NCBI GenBank assembly: GCA_030679035.1
Contig: JAUXTH010000116.1
Coordinates: 1 to 64,000, forward strand
DNA length: 64,000 nt
Source: Methylobacter sp.
Lineage (GTDB): Bacteria > Pseudomonadota > Gammaproteobacteria > Methylococcales > Methylomonadaceae
Direction: 5' to 3'
A program made the position numbers and the translations under genes. Shown piece after piece: positions 37,781-47,307 of this stretch (within the stretch, counting starts at the first letter, position 1; each line of letters starts with the position of its first letter). The notes below the pieces were generated by a model, which was given only the letters and a program-made list of their open reading frames with translations, ran no database searches and was not told the origin of the DNA.

Positions 37781-39559
37781 ATGATACATTTTCAAGGCAA
37801 ATATAGGGCTCACGGCAAAGGCGGCAGTTTTGCAGGTCGGTCGCATCGGTTCTCTGCCGATGGCGACATTACCGCCCTCCATAACAGCCGAAGGAAAATG
37901 GTCGTCGTTTTTATAATGGCTTGTATGGCGGTGTTGGTGGGCCGTGCGGTCGATTTGCAGGTACTGAATAAACAGTTTCTAAAAGATCAGGGCGACATGC
38001 GCCATGTCAGCGATGTGTCGGTTTCGGCATACCGGGGCATGATAAAAGACAGAAATGGCGCGCCGCTGGCAATCAGTACTCCTGTCGAGTCCATCTGGAT
38101 GAATCCGCAAGAGCTAGACTTGGCAAAAAAGGATGAAATCAGGCAAGTTGAAAAACTGTTGAATTTGTCGAAAGGAAAGGTTGCTGAGCTGGTTAAAGGT
38201 GATGCGCACAGGCAGTTTGCTTATATTGCTCGCCAAATCAGTCCGGTGGTTGCCGAGCAGGTAAAGGCATTGAAGCTTACGGGCATTTATTTCGAACGGG
38301 AATTCAAGCGGTTTTATCCTGCCGGAGAGGTTTCGGCGCATTTAGTCGGATTTACCGATATTGACGATGTAGGTCAGGCCGGGCTGGAGTCGGGATATGA
38401 AAGGTCATTAAAAGGAATTCCGGGCAGCAAGCGGGTTATCAGGGATGGGCAGCGTCGAATTATTGAGGATGTAGAAAATATAAAAGAGCCGGTTGCAGGC
38501 AAGAATCTGGAGTTAAGCATTGATCAGCGCATCCAGTATCTCGCGTATCGGGAGTTGCAGCTGGCGGTTAATCAGCACAAGGCGAAATCAGCGGCACTGG
38601 TGGTATTGGATGCAAAGAGCGGGGAAATTTTGGCGGCAGTCAATCAGCCGTCATTTAACCCGAATACCCGGAAGAGTTTAAAGGAAGCCCTGTACAGGAA
38701 CAGGTCGATAACCGACGTCTTCGAGCCGGGATCAACGGTCAAGCCGTTTGTAGTCGCAGCCGCCTTGGACGGAGGCTATGTCAGTCCGAACGAAGTTTTT
38801 GAAACCCACGGGTTTTATCAGGTCGGAAGTCATGTGGTTAAGGACGTGCACAATTACGGGGCTCTGGATTTGACAGGCGTGCTGAAAAAATCCAGCAATG
38901 TGGCGGTCAGTCAGATGGCATTGAGAATGCCGCCGGAATACTTTTGGGGAATTTACAATAAGCTGGGTTTTGGCGTTGCAGCAGGCTCCGGTTTCCCTGG
39001 AGAAGCCAGTGGGAGCATGCTGGATTACCAAAGCTGGCGTGAATTCGACAGGGCGACGTTGTCCTTCGGTTACGGCGTGAGTACATCGGCGTTGCAGTTG
39101 GCAAGAGCTTATACGGCATTGGCGGATGACGGCATTTTGCACTCGGTCAGCTTGCTAAGACGGGATGAAGATGTAGACGGGCAACGGGTGTTTACAGCCA
39201 AGACCGCCAAGCGAGTCAGAGCCATGATGGAAACGGTGTTAATGAAAGACGGTACCGCATACGAGGGCAGGGTCGACGGCTACAGCGCCGCCGGCAAGAC
39301 CGGGACGGTAAAAAAAGCCGGTGTGGGCGGGTATATCGAGAAAAGTTATTTTTCAGTTTTTGCAGGCATGGCTCCGGCAAATAATCCGCGATTGATTGTC
39401 GTGGTCATGGTTGATGAGCCTTCTGCGGGGCAATACTACGGCGGGATCGTCTCGGCACCGGTGTTTTCCAAAGTCATGGCGGGAGCCTTGAGGATGTTGG
39501 AGGTGGCTCCCGACCAGCAGGACAATATGCCTATCTTGTTGACGCGGCAAGGTTCATAA
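37781..39559 (+). CDS. ftsI: Septal peptidoglycan transpeptidase FtsI (PBP3)
   Basis: Class B penicillin-binding protein that crosslinks septal peptidoglycan. The 592-residue protein has a membrane helix (about 40-60), the pedestal domain with RGMIKDRNGAPLA, and the transpeptidase with SXXK in GSTVKPF, SXN in SSNVAVS and KTG in AGKTGTVKK. The cytoplasmic N-terminus (residues about 18-35) is encoded by a repeat segment (37833-37885) related to parts of lpoA and ftsQ. Confidence 0.96.
   Translation: MIHFQGKYRAHGKGGSFAGRSHRFSADGDITALHNSRRKMVVVFIMACMAVLVGRAVDLQVLNKQFLKDQGDMRHVSDVSVSAYRGMIKDRNGAPLAISTPVESIWMNPQELDLAKKDEIRQVEKLLNLSKGKVAELVKGDAHRQFAYIARQISPVVAEQVKALKLTGIYFEREFKRFYPAGEVSAHLVGFTDIDDVGQAGLESGYERSLKGIPGSKRVIRDGQRRIIEDVENIKEPVAGKNLELSIDQRIQYLAYRELQLAVNQHKAKSAALVVLDAKSGEILAAVNQPSFNPNTRKSLKEALYRNRSITDVFEPGSTVKPFVVAAALDGGYVSPNEVFETHGFYQVGSHVVKDVHNYGALDLTGVLKKSSNVAVSQMALRMPPEYFWGIYNKLGFGVAAGSGFPGEASGSMLDYQSWREFDRATLSFGYGVSTSALQLARAYTALADDGILHSVSLLRRDEDVDGQRVFTAKTAKRVRAMMETVLMKDGTAYEGRVDGYSAAGKTGTVKKAGVGGYIEKSYFSVFAGMAPANNPRLIVVVMVDEPSAGQYYGGIVSAPVFSKVMAGALRMLEVAPDQQDNMPILLTRQGS
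37833..37885. repeat. Mosaic palindromic segment in the ftsI N-terminus
   Basis: Bases 37839-37872 align with ftsQ 51512-51545 at about 28 of 34 positions and in the same reading frame, giving SHRFSADGD in FtsI and SHRFHTDSD in FtsQ. It contains the palindrome ATCGG...CCGAT. Homology by repeat insertion is likely because FtsI and FtsQ are otherwise unrelated. Confidence 0.65.
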
Positions 39560-39560
39560 C

Positions 39561-41063
39561 TTGGTATCTACAAGGCTGAAAGATTTATTAAGCGGGCTGG
39601 TTTCGCTTCCGGATCAGGACGATAGACCGGTTACTGGCTTGGCGTTGGATAGCCGGGCGGTGCTTGGCGGTGATGCGTTTATTGCGTTGGCCGGTGCCAA
39701 GCAGCATGGCTTGGCGCATGTTGAACAGGCTATCAATAATGGAGTCTGCGCGGTCATTTTCGATCCGGCCGGGGGTGGCCTGCTGTTGGCAGAGGCTTCG
39801 CAATGTAGCGGTTCAAACCATGTGCCGATGATCGCAGTGGAAAACCTGGGCTTAAAGCTGGGCGAGCTGGCCGCGCGTTTTTATGGCGATCCATCCCGGT
39901 CTATGACGGTGATCGGCATTACCGGCACGAATGGCAAAACATCGTGCAGTCAGTTTTTAAGCCAGATGCTCGATGATTGCGGAATTATCGGGACACTCGG
40001 CTGGGGAGAATGGGGCAAGCTCAACAAGACGCTGAACACTACGCCCGATGCGCTGGCTATTCAGAAAATACTGGCTGAATTACTAAAGAATAAAAAACAC
40101 ACCGTGGCGATGGAAGTTTCCTCGCATGGCTTGGAGCAAGGCAGGGTCAACGGAGTGATGTTTAAAGGCGCGGTATTTACCAATATCAGCCGCGATCACC
40201 TCGATTATCACGGCACGATGGACGCTTATGTGCAGGCCAAGCTGGCGCTGCTGAAAACACCGGGTTTAGCTTTCGCGGTGGTGAATTTGGATGATGCATA
40301 CAGCGGACAGATTATTGCCGCTGTGTCCGAAGCAGTGCAGTTATGGCAATTTAGCGTCAACGGAAAAACAGCGGATTCAGGCGAGTGTGTTAATGCAGAA
40401 AATATACTGCATAAAACCGATGGCATCGAATTTGATCTGCGTTGGCAAGATCAGCTGAAGCGGGTGAAAGTGCCGCTTTACGGCGACTTTAATGTAGAGA
40501 ATGTCCTGACCGTTTTGACTGTCATGTTGGCCATGGGTATTTCGTTGGATGATGCGGCTAAAAGATTGGGGCATATAAAACCGGTTGATGGACGGATGGA
40601 GCGATTTGGCGGCAAAACCGATCCATTGATATTTGTCGATTATGCCCATACACCAGATGCCTTGGACAAGGTTTTATCCAGCATGCGCAAGCATTGCAAA
40701 CAGGCTTTATGGGTGGTTTTCGGTTGTGGCGGCAACAGGGATACCGGTAAGCGCCCGCAAATGGGAAAAATTGCCGAACACTGGGCGGATCATGTGGTGA
40801 TTACCGATGATAACCCGCGTTACGAAAACGGACTGGATATAGTGAATGATATTTTGGCCGGATGTAGAACAGCGAAGGTTGAGGTCATTCAAAACAGAGA
40901 ACAGGCGATACAAAAAGTCATAACACAAGCCGCAGTAAATGACTGTGTTGTGATTGCAGGCAAAGGCCATGAACAATATCAGGAAATCAACGGTGTACAA
41001 CTACCATTTAGCGACAGGCAGGTGGTGATGGAAGCGTTAAAAATGAGAACAGAAAACCTGTGA
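39561..41063 (+). CDS. murE: UDP-MurNAc-tripeptide synthetase MurE (meso-DAP adding)
   Basis: MurE adds meso-diaminopimelate to UDP-MurNAc-L-Ala-D-Glu. The 500-residue protein has the ATP loop GITGTNGKTS, the carbamylated-Lys region and the DDNPRYENG motif; DNPR marks the meso-DAP-specific enzymes. No ATG is near the start, so the TTG at 39561, one base after the ftsI stop, is used. It overlaps murF by 4 bp. Confidence 0.95.
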   Translation: MVSTRLKDLLSGLVSLPDQDDRPVTGLALDSRAVLGGDAFIALAGAKQHGLAHVEQAINNGVCAVIFDPAGGGLLLAEASQCSGSNHVPMIAVENLGLKLGELAARFYGDPSRSMTVIGITGTNGKTSCSQFLSQMLDDCGIIGTLGWGEWGKLNKTLNTTPDALAIQKILAELLKNKKHTVAMEVSSHGLEQGRVNGVMFKGAVFTNISRDHLDYHGTMDAYVQAKLALLKTPGLAFAVVNLDDAYSGQIIAAVSEAVQLWQFSVNGKTADSGECVNAENILHKTDGIEFDLRWQDQLKRVKVPLYGDFNVENVLTVLTVMLAMGISLDDAAKRLGHIKPVDGRMERFGGKTDPLIFVDYAHTPDALDKVLSSMRKHCKQALWVVFGCGGNRDTGKRPQMGKIAEHWADHVVITDDNPRYENGLDIVNDILAGCRTAKVEVIQNREQAIQKVITQAAVNDCVVIAGKGHEQYQEINGVQLPFSDRQVVMEALKMRTENL

Positions 41064-42448
41064 AAATGATGCTGAGTGACTGTGCCGAATGTGTGCAGGG
41101 GCTGCTGGTTGGGGACGATGTTGAAGTCTCATCAGTCAGCATCGATACGCGGGCGATAAAGCCAGGCGAGCTTTATGTTGCGATTAAAGGCGATAATTTC
41201 GACGGCAATGAGTTCGTGGGCATAGCCGAGCAAGCAGGTGCTGCGGCAGCCATTGTGCATAAAGGCGTTACGGTAAGCATACCGCATATCGTGGTTGACG
41301 ATACCCGCCTAGCCTTGGCTGAACTGGCGGGTGCATGGCGGAACAAAGCGTCGGCGTCGGTCGTCGGCATTACCGGCAGTAACGGCAAGACCACCGTCAA
41401 GGAAATGGTGGCGGCCATATTGGGTATCAATGGAAATACCTTGTTTACCCAAGGCAACCTGAATAATGACATCGGCGTACCCTTAACCTTGTTGCGCTTG
41501 AACGAACAACATCGGTATGCCGTTATCGAGATGGGCGCAAACCATCCGGGCGAGATTGAATACACCAGTCGCTATGCGCAGGCGGATGTTGCGATCATCA
41601 CCAATGTGGGGCCTGCGCATATAGAAGGTTTTGGCAGCGTTGACGGCGTCGCCAAGGCCAAAGGGGAAATAATCGAGACTCTTAAGCAAGACGGCGTGGC
41701 TGTGCTTAATCGCGATGATGATTATTTCGACTACTGGCAAATGGTAGCTGGAACAAGAAAAGTCATATCGTTTGGTATCGATGAACGAGCGGATGTTAAA
41801 GCGCATTCCGTTAAAACGGAAATTATTAGCCATGCGTTCGCCACGACTTTTGAGCTGGCGACCGCAAAAGGCGAGTTGACGGTAAAACTAAAGCTTGCCG
41901 GCCGGCATAACGTTGTCAACGCATTGGCGGCAACTGCGGCCTGTATGGCGATGGGCATTGATCTGCAACAGATAAAACAGGGACTGGAAAGCGTAAAGCC
42001 GGTCACCGGGCGATTGCAGCCGTTGGTAAGTCGTTTAGGCAATATTGTTATCGATGATACCTATAACGCCAATTCAGCTTCATTGAAGGCGGGACTGGAT
42101 GTGCTGGCTGGCTGTGAAGGGAAACGCTGGCTGGTGTTAGGGGCTTTTGGCGAATTGGGGCCTGAGAGTCCAAAAATACACGAACAAATGGGTGAATTAA
42201 TCAAATCAAGTGGTGTCGCGCGTCTCCTGGCTATAGGTTCTGATGCCCGAAATACTGTAAAGGTTTTTGGCAAAGGAGCCGCTTTTTTTGATACTCAAGA
42301 TGAGTTGATTGAAGCGTTAAAACAAGAACTCAAAGGCGATGAAGCAATTTTGATCAAAGGGTCAAGGGCTCAGCGCATGGAAAATGTAGTGGCCGCGCTG
42401 GTTGAAAGCTTCCGCTCCTGCTCACGCGCCTTACCTACATCCATGTAG
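41060..42448 (+). CDS. murF: UDP-MurNAc-pentapeptide synthetase MurF
   Basis: MurF adds D-Ala-D-Ala to the UDP-MurNAc-tripeptide. The 462-residue protein has [43 protein letters not shown] and [11 protein letters not shown]. The GTG start overlaps the murE stop (GTGA); an ATG two codons later is also possible. The final residues [13 protein letters not shown] are encoded by a palindrome-bearing segment (42409-42450) and look added to the usual C-terminus. Confidence 0.95.
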   Translation: MKMMLSDCAECVQGLLVGDDVEVSSVSIDTRAIKPGELYVAIKGDNFDGNEFVGIAEQAGAAAAIVHKGVTVSIPHIVVDDTRLALAELAGAWRNKASASVVGITGSNGKTTVKEMVAAILGINGNTLFTQGNLNNDIGVPLTLLRLNEQHRYAVIEMGANHPGEIEYTSRYAQADVAIITNVGPAHIEGFGSVDGVAKAKGEIIETLKQDGVAVLNRDDDYFDYWQMVAGTRKVISFGIDERADVKAHSVKTEIISHAFATTFELATAKGELTVKLKLAGRHNVVNALAATAACMAMGIDLQQIKQGLESVKPVTGRLQPLVSRLGNIVIDDTYNANSASLKAGLDVLAGCEGKRWLVLGAFGELGPESPKIHEQMGELIKSSGVARLLAIGSDARNTVKVFGKGAAFFDTQDELIEALKQELKGDEAILIKGSRAQRMENVVAALVESFRSCSRALPTSM

Positions 42449-42450
42449 GC
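42409..42450. repeat. Palindromic segment at the murF 3' end
   Basis: The segment contains CCTACATCCATGTAGG, like CTGCATCCATGCAG after rnpB, preceded by CGCTCCTGCTC. The murF stop codon lies inside it. The similarity is short, so membership of the mosaic family is probable but not certain. Confidence 0.5.
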
Positions 42451-42468
42451 ATAATTTCAGGATATAGA

Positions 42469-43551
42469 ATGTTACTTTATTTTGCAGATTACTTAATGAC
42501 CTTTGATGGCGGATTCAGGGTATTCCATTACCTGACCTTTCGCGCCATTCTTGGAGCCTTAACCTCGCTGATGATTTCTTTTATGATCGGGCCGGTCATG
42601 ATCAGGAAATTAAGCAGCAACAAGATCGGGCAAAGTATTCGCGAGTTGGGGCCCCAATCGCATTATGAGAAGAAAGGCACACCCACCATGGGCGGAACCT
42701 TGATACTGGTTGCCATTGCATTCAGCACTCTGTTGTGGGCGGATCTGAGCAACCGCTATATCTGGGTCATTTTATTAGTGACTCTGGGTTACGGCATCAT
42801 CGGTTTTATCGATGATTACAGAAAAGTCGTCAAGGGTAACAGCGACGGGTTGTCGGCAAAAGCCAAATATTCCTGGCAATCGGTCATAGGCTTAATGGCG
42901 GCAGTTTTCTTGTATAAAACCGCAATACTGCCGGCGGAAACGCAATTGATAGTCCCGTTCTTTAAGGACGTCATGCTGGATATGGGCTGGTTGTATATAG
43001 TGCTGACCTATTTTGTGATTGTTGGAACCAGCAACGCCGTCAACCTGACTGATGGTTTGGACGGACTGGCGATTATGCCGACCGTGATGGTTGCGACTGG
43101 TTTGGGGATTTTTGCTTACTTATCCGGCCATGTGACCTTCTCGCAATATCTGGCGATACCCTATTTGCCCAATGCCGGGGAACTGATCGTATTTTGCGCC
43201 GCTTTGGTCGGAGCGGGACTGGGCTTTTTGTGGTTTAACGCCTATCCCGCGATGGTGTTCATGGGCGATGTCGGCGCGTTGGCGCTGGGCGGCGCTTTGG
43301 GCGTTTTGGCGGTGCTGGTCAGGCAGGAAATCGTGTTGATGATTATGGGTGGTGTCTTCGTCATGGAAACGGTGTCGGTGATTATTCAAGTGGCCTCGTT
43401 CAAAATGACCGGAAAACGCGTCTTTCGGATGGCGCCGATACACCATCATTTTGAATTGAAAGGCTGGCCGGAACCTCGCGTTATTGTGCGCTTCTGGATT
43501 ATTACAGTCATCCTGGTGTTGATTGGCTTGGCTACTTTGAAACTGAGATAA
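42469..43551 (+). CDS. mraY: Phospho-MurNAc-pentapeptide translocase MraY
   Basis: MraY transfers phospho-MurNAc-pentapeptide to undecaprenyl phosphate, making lipid I. The 360-residue protein has ten membrane helices and the family motifs [18 protein letters not shown] (catalytic Asp pair), [30 protein letters not shown] and HHHFE ([13 protein letters not shown]). Length is identical to E. coli MraY. Confidence 0.97.
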   Translation: MLLYFADYLMTFDGGFRVFHYLTFRAILGALTSLMISFMIGPVMIRKLSSNKIGQSIRELGPQSHYEKKGTPTMGGTLILVAIAFSTLLWADLSNRYIWVILLVTLGYGIIGFIDDYRKVVKGNSDGLSAKAKYSWQSVIGLMAAVFLYKTAILPAETQLIVPFFKDVMLDMGWLYIVLTYFVIVGTSNAVNLTDGLDGLAIMPTVMVATGLGIFAYLSGHVTFSQYLAIPYLPNAGELIVFCAALVGAGLGFLWFNAYPAMVFMGDVGALALGGALGVLAVLVRQEIVLMIMGGVFVMETVSVIIQVASFKMTGKRVFRMAPIHHHFELKGWPEPRVIVRFWIITVILVLIGLATLKLR

Positions 43552-43554
43552 GAA

Positions 43555-44964
43555 ATGGATAGTGCAGCGATTACAGCATTATTGAAAAAGAATTTTGCAC
43601 TGGATCCGCAAACGGCCAAGGTGCTGGTCGTGGGCTTGGGCGACACGGGAATTTCGGTTGCGCATTATTTGCAAAGCTTAGACTTTAAATTCGCCATTAT
43701 CGATAGCCGCGTCAAGCCGCCGATGATGGATGAGTTTTTTCAGCAAATGCCCGATACGCCGGTATTTACCGGCGGTTTTGACGAGGCGGCGTTTAAGGTG
43801 GCGACGCATCTGGTGGTCAGTCCCGGCGTATCGCTGAATGAACAGGCGATCATAAAAGCCGTTGCCAATGGCTCGAAAATAGTCAGCGATATTGACCTGT
43901 TTGCCTGTTCAGTCGATGCGCCGATTGTTGCGATCAGCGGCTCCAACGGCAAAAGCACCGTGACGACTATGCTCGGTGAAATGGCAAAAGCGGCGGGAAT
44001 GGAAGTAGGCGTAGGCGGGAATCTGGGCACACCTGCACTGGATTTGCTGGCGTTAAATGCGCAGCTTTACGTGCTGGAATTATCCAGTTTTCAACTGGAG
44101 CGTACGTCAGCCCTGAATGCGGCGGCTGCGACGGTGCTCAATGTCAGCGCCGATCATCTGGACAGGCATGCCGATTTAGCCGAATACGCACGGGAAAAAC
44201 AAAGGGTTTTCAGGGGCGACGGCGCCATGATCATCAATATCGATGATCCTGTTGTCAATACGATGCGGGATGCTCTTAGGAAGACAGTCACCTTCTCGAT
44301 TAACAAGAAAGCCGATTTCCACCTTGCGTTCGAAGGCGAGACGGAATATCTGATGCACAACGAGTCGTGCCTGATGCCACTGGCTGAATTGCCGCTTGAA
44401 GGCAGGCATAACGCGGCTAATGCCTTGGCCGCATTGGCCTTGGGCGTGGCTGTGGGCTTGGATGAACAGATCATGTGCGATGCCTTGCGCAAATTTAAAG
44501 GGCTGAGCCACAGGATGCAGCGCGTCGCAGAGATTCGCGGGGTCACCTGGGTTAATGACTCGAAAGCAACCAACATCGGCGCTTGCGTCGCCGCTTTGCA
44601 GGGCTATGCGCGCAAGGTGATTTTGATTGCCGGCGGCGATGCGAAAGGCGCCGATATGAATGAATTGACGCCTGCGATCAAGGAAAAAGCAAAAAGCGTG
44701 GTGTTGATGGGCAAGGATGCGGGCTTGATAAAACAAGCCCTGAACGGCTGCGTTCCGGTCTATTCCGCAGGCAACATGGTAGAAGCGGTGCAGATTGCCG
44801 CGAGCCTTGCCGATGCCGGCGAGAGCGTGTTGCTGTCTCCTGCCTGCGCCAGCCTTGATCAATATAAAAATTACCAGGATCGGGGCGAAAAATTTACCAA
44901 GGCGGTGCTGGCGCTGGTTGACCGCGCTGCATCGCCAAAAACGCCCTTTATGGCGACCATATGA
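43555..44964 (+). CDS. murD: UDP-MurNAc-L-alanine:D-glutamate ligase MurD
   Basis: MurD adds D-glutamate to UDP-MurNAc-L-Ala. The 469-residue protein has a Rossmann-type UDP-binding start (VLVVGLGDTGISVAHYL), the ATP loop ISGSNGKSTVTTM, ELSSFQLE, NVSADHLDRH and the C-terminal VNDSKATNIGA. A run of 20 or so residues precedes the usual start region; the ATG 43555 is 4 bp after mraY. Standard place in the cluster. Confidence 0.96.
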   Translation: MDSAAITALLKKNFALDPQTAKVLVVGLGDTGISVAHYLQSLDFKFAIIDSRVKPPMMDEFFQQMPDTPVFTGGFDEAAFKVATHLVVSPGVSLNEQAIIKAVANGSKIVSDIDLFACSVDAPIVAISGSNGKSTVTTMLGEMAKAAGMEVGVGGNLGTPALDLLALNAQLYVLELSSFQLERTSALNAAAATVLNVSADHLDRHADLAEYAREKQRVFRGDGAMIINIDDPVVNTMRDALRKTVTFSINKKADFHLAFEGETEYLMHNESCLMPLAELPLEGRHNAANALAALALGVAVGLDEQIMCDALRKFKGLSHRMQRVAEIRGVTWVNDSKATNIGACVAALQGYARKVILIAGGDAKGADMNELTPAIKEKAKSVVLMGKDAGLIKQALNGCVPVYSAGNMVEAVQIAASLADAGESVLLSPACASLDQYKNYQDRGEKFTKAVLALVDRAASPKTPFMATI

Positions 44965-44989
44965 ACAATCAGCAACGCCGGGAGCACTA

Positions 44990-46141
44990 ATGAAAGCACG
45001 GGCTGGGCGATTTCATTTTGATTCGGTATTGCTTTTCGTGAGCATCAGTTTACTGCTGATCGGCTATGTGATGGTGGCATCCGCATCATTGCATCTGGGC
45101 ATAAAACTGGCCGGAGACGGTTTTTATTATCCGATCAGGCAGTTGATGCATATCGGCTTGGGGCTGATTTTCGGCGGCGGCGTGGCGGCAGTCCCGATGC
45201 GGGTCTGGGAACAGAATGGCCCCCGGTTGTTTTTAGTCGGATTGCTGTTATTGATTATCGTGTTGATCCCCGGCTTGGGCGTAAAGGTAAACGGCAGCGT
45301 GCGCTGGCTGTCGTTGGGCGGAATCAGGATACAGGTATCCGAAGTGGTTAAGTTTTTTTCCGTCATTTATATGGCCGGGTATGTCACTCGATATCAGGAG
45401 TCGGTGCAGAACGCGGCTTTTGGGCTGCTCAAACCGCTGGGGCTGTTTTCGGTGGCCAGCCTGTTGTTGTTGTTGGAACCGGATTTCGGCTCGGCCGTCG
45501 TGATCATAATGATAGCGATGGGCATCATGTTTTTAGCCGGCGCGAGATTATCGCAATTTATTGTACTGCTGCTGGTAATTGGCGTACTGGCCATGTTGCT
45601 GGTTTATTTTTCGCCTTATCGTCTGGTTCGGGTCACCAGCTTCATGGATCCTTGGGCTGATCCGTTGAAAAGCGGATTCCAGTTAGTCCAGGCGCTGATT
45701 TCGTTCGGGCGCGGGGAGTGGCTGGGCGTAGGCTTGGGCAGCGGCGTGCAAAAATTATTTTATTTACCCGAAGCCCACACGGATTTTCTGTTCTCGGTGA
45801 TCGGTGAAGAATTGGGTTTCCTGGGCGTGATTACCGTGATTGGTTTATTTGCGTTGTTGGTCTGGCGCGCTTTTGCAATCGGCTTGGCCGCCGAACAGGC
45901 AGGTCAACGGTTTTCCGCATTTGTCGCTTATGGCTTGGGGATTTGGTTTGGCTTTCAGTCGTTCGTCAACATGGGTGTCAATATGGGCGTTTTGCCGACT
46001 AAAGGCCTGACCCTGCCGTTGATGAGTTATGGCGGCGGCAGCATGATGATCATGTGCTGTGCTGTTGCACTGCTATTCCGGGTGCAAAGCGAAGTTGCCG
46101 AACTCAATGGCGGAGCATCAAAGAGAAGTCGTCATGGGTAA
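44990..46141 (+). CDS. ftsW: Septal peptidoglycan polymerase FtsW
   Basis: A SEDS-family glycosyltransferase that works with FtsI at the septum. The 383-residue protein has about ten membrane helices and the SEDS signatures LLEPDFGSAVVI, GFQLVQALISFGRG, YLPEAHTDFLFSVIGEELGF and KGLTLPLMSYGGGSMM. The ATG 44990 with GGGAG upstream gives the normal length. It overlaps murG by 8 bp. Confidence 0.96.
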   Translation: MKARAGRFHFDSVLLFVSISLLLIGYVMVASASLHLGIKLAGDGFYYPIRQLMHIGLGLIFGGGVAAVPMRVWEQNGPRLFLVGLLLLIIVLIPGLGVKVNGSVRWLSLGGIRIQVSEVVKFFSVIYMAGYVTRYQESVQNAAFGLLKPLGLFSVASLLLLLEPDFGSAVVIIMIAMGIMFLAGARLSQFIVLLLVIGVLAMLLVYFSPYRLVRVTSFMDPWADPLKSGFQLVQALISFGRGEWLGVGLGSGVQKLFYLPEAHTDFLFSVIGEELGFLGVITVIGLFALLVWRAFAIGLAAEQAGQRFSAFVAYGLGIWFGFQSFVNMGVNMGVLPTKGLTLPLMSYGGGSMMIMCCAVALLFRVQSEVAELNGGASKRSRHG

Positions 46142-47237
46142 AAGCATCGTCATTATGGCTGGCGGAACCGGCGGACATGTGTTCCCGGCGCTGGCGGTGG
46201 CGCAAGAGTTGATCGAAAAAGGCTGGCAGGTTAGCTGGCTGGGCACGCAGAAAGGACTGGAAGGTCGCGTGATACCGGAACAAGGCATAGAGATCGACTG
46301 GTTATCGGTTGCCGGTGTCCGGGGCAAAGGCTGGCTGTCGAAAATAACCGCTGTATTTTTGTTGATCAAGGCCTGCATTCAGGCAATGAAAATATTACGG
46401 CAGCGCAAACCGGATGTGGTGTTGGGAATGGGTGGTTTTGTCGCGGGGCCTGGCGGACTGATGGCAAAACTATTAGGCATACCGCTGATCATTCATGAGC
46501 AAAATCGGGTGCCGGGAACCACCAACCGATTGTTGGCCCGCATGGCCAACCAGGTATTGGAGGCATTTCCTGACAGCTTTGATAAAAAGCTTAATGCCAA
46601 ATTCACCGGAAACCCGCTCAGAAAACAGTTTACAAAATCTGCTGTAGGGGTATCCCTTGTGGATACCCATGCGATACGCGAACAATGGACACCCACAAGG
46701 GGTGGCCCTACAGAATCGAGGATTAACATTCTGGTCGTTGGCGGCAGCCAGGGAGCTCAGGTATTGAACGAAGTTGTGCCTGAGGCACTGGCCGAATTAA
46801 ATAATGTAGAAGTAAGGCACCAAACCGGCGCAGCCATGCAGAAGCAAGTCGAGAGCCGGTATAAAGAATTAGGCGTGAACGCGGAAGCCCAGGTCTTTAT
46901 AGAAGATATGGTGTCGGCCTATCAATGGGCGGATCTGGTGATTTGCAGATCCGGCGCAATGACCGTCAGCGAAGTGGCGGCAGCTGGGGTTCCGGCCATT
47001 TTTATACCGTTGCCGAATGCGATAGACGATCATCAAACAGCCAATGCCCGGTATTTAACCGATGCCGGTGCAGGGCTGCTGTTGATGCAAAAAGATTTGA
47101 ACGCAGCAACGCTGGTAGAACACATAACAAAGGTACTGAAGCAATTGGATGTAATGAGTAAAACAGCAAAAGAATACGCACGCTTGGATGCAACGGAAAT
47201 CGTTGCCGGTGTTTGCATGGCCGAGGCGGGATTATGA
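46134..47237 (+). CDS. murG: UDP-GlcNAc:lipid I transferase MurG
   Basis: MurG adds GlcNAc to lipid I, making lipid II, on the inner face of the membrane. The 367-residue GT-B enzyme has [39 protein letters not shown] and [20 protein letters not shown]. Between NPLRKQF and INILVVGG the domain linker is longer than in E. coli MurG; residues about 170-193 are encoded by an inverted repeat at 46641-46713. Both domains otherwise look intact. Confidence 0.95.
   Translation: MGKSIVIMAGGTGGHVFPALAVAQELIEKGWQVSWLGTQKGLEGRVIPEQGIEIDWLSVAGVRGKGWLSKITAVFLLIKACIQAMKILRQRKPDVVLGMGGFVAGPGGLMAKLLGIPLIIHEQNRVPGTTNRLLARMANQVLEAFPDSFDKKLNAKFTGNPLRKQFTKSAVGVSLVDTHAIREQWTPTRGGPTESRINILVVGGSQGAQVLNEVVPEALAELNNVEVRHQTGAAMQKQVESRYKELGVNAEAQVFIEDMVSAYQWADLVICRSGAMTVSEVAAAGVPAIFIPLPNAIDDHQTANARYLTDAGAGLLLMQKDLNAATLVEHITKVLKQLDVMSKTAKEYARLDATEIVAGVCMAEAGL
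46641..46713. repeat. Inverted repeat embedded in murG
   Basis: The imperfect arms start CTGTAGGG and end CCCTACAG, with CCCTTGTGG facing CCACAAGGG. This is the TAGGG-CCCTTGTGG intergenic repeat type; a half-like fragment, CTGTAGGGATAGC, also occurs near 61776. It encodes the inter-domain linker of MurG in an open frame. Confidence 0.85.
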
Positions 47238-47290
47238 CAAATCGACAGGAATGGCGATTTGCACGCACGCCAGTGCGCCCGCAGGGTGGC

Positions 47291-47306
47291 GTACAGGGAG
47301 GTACGC
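47291..47306 (+). promoter_or_regulatory. Ribosome site of murC in a hairpin loop
   Basis: CGTAC-AGGGAG-GTACG places the murC Shine-Dalgarno (GGGAG) in the loop of a perfect 5-bp stem ending two bases before the ATG. Another short palindrome, GCACGCCAGTGC (47265-47276), precedes it. It may be a repeat fragment supplying the ribosome site. Confidence 0.5.
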
Positions 47307-47307
47307 A

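Noticed and set aside
44795-44989. Longer ftsW frame overlapping the end of murD
   Set aside because: The extension does not look like FtsW, and ATG 44990 has a proper ribosome site and gives normal length.
47188-47307. Longer murC frame overlapping murG
   Set aside because: MurC homologues begin shortly before the FVGIGG motif. ATG 47308 with GGGAGG is well placed.
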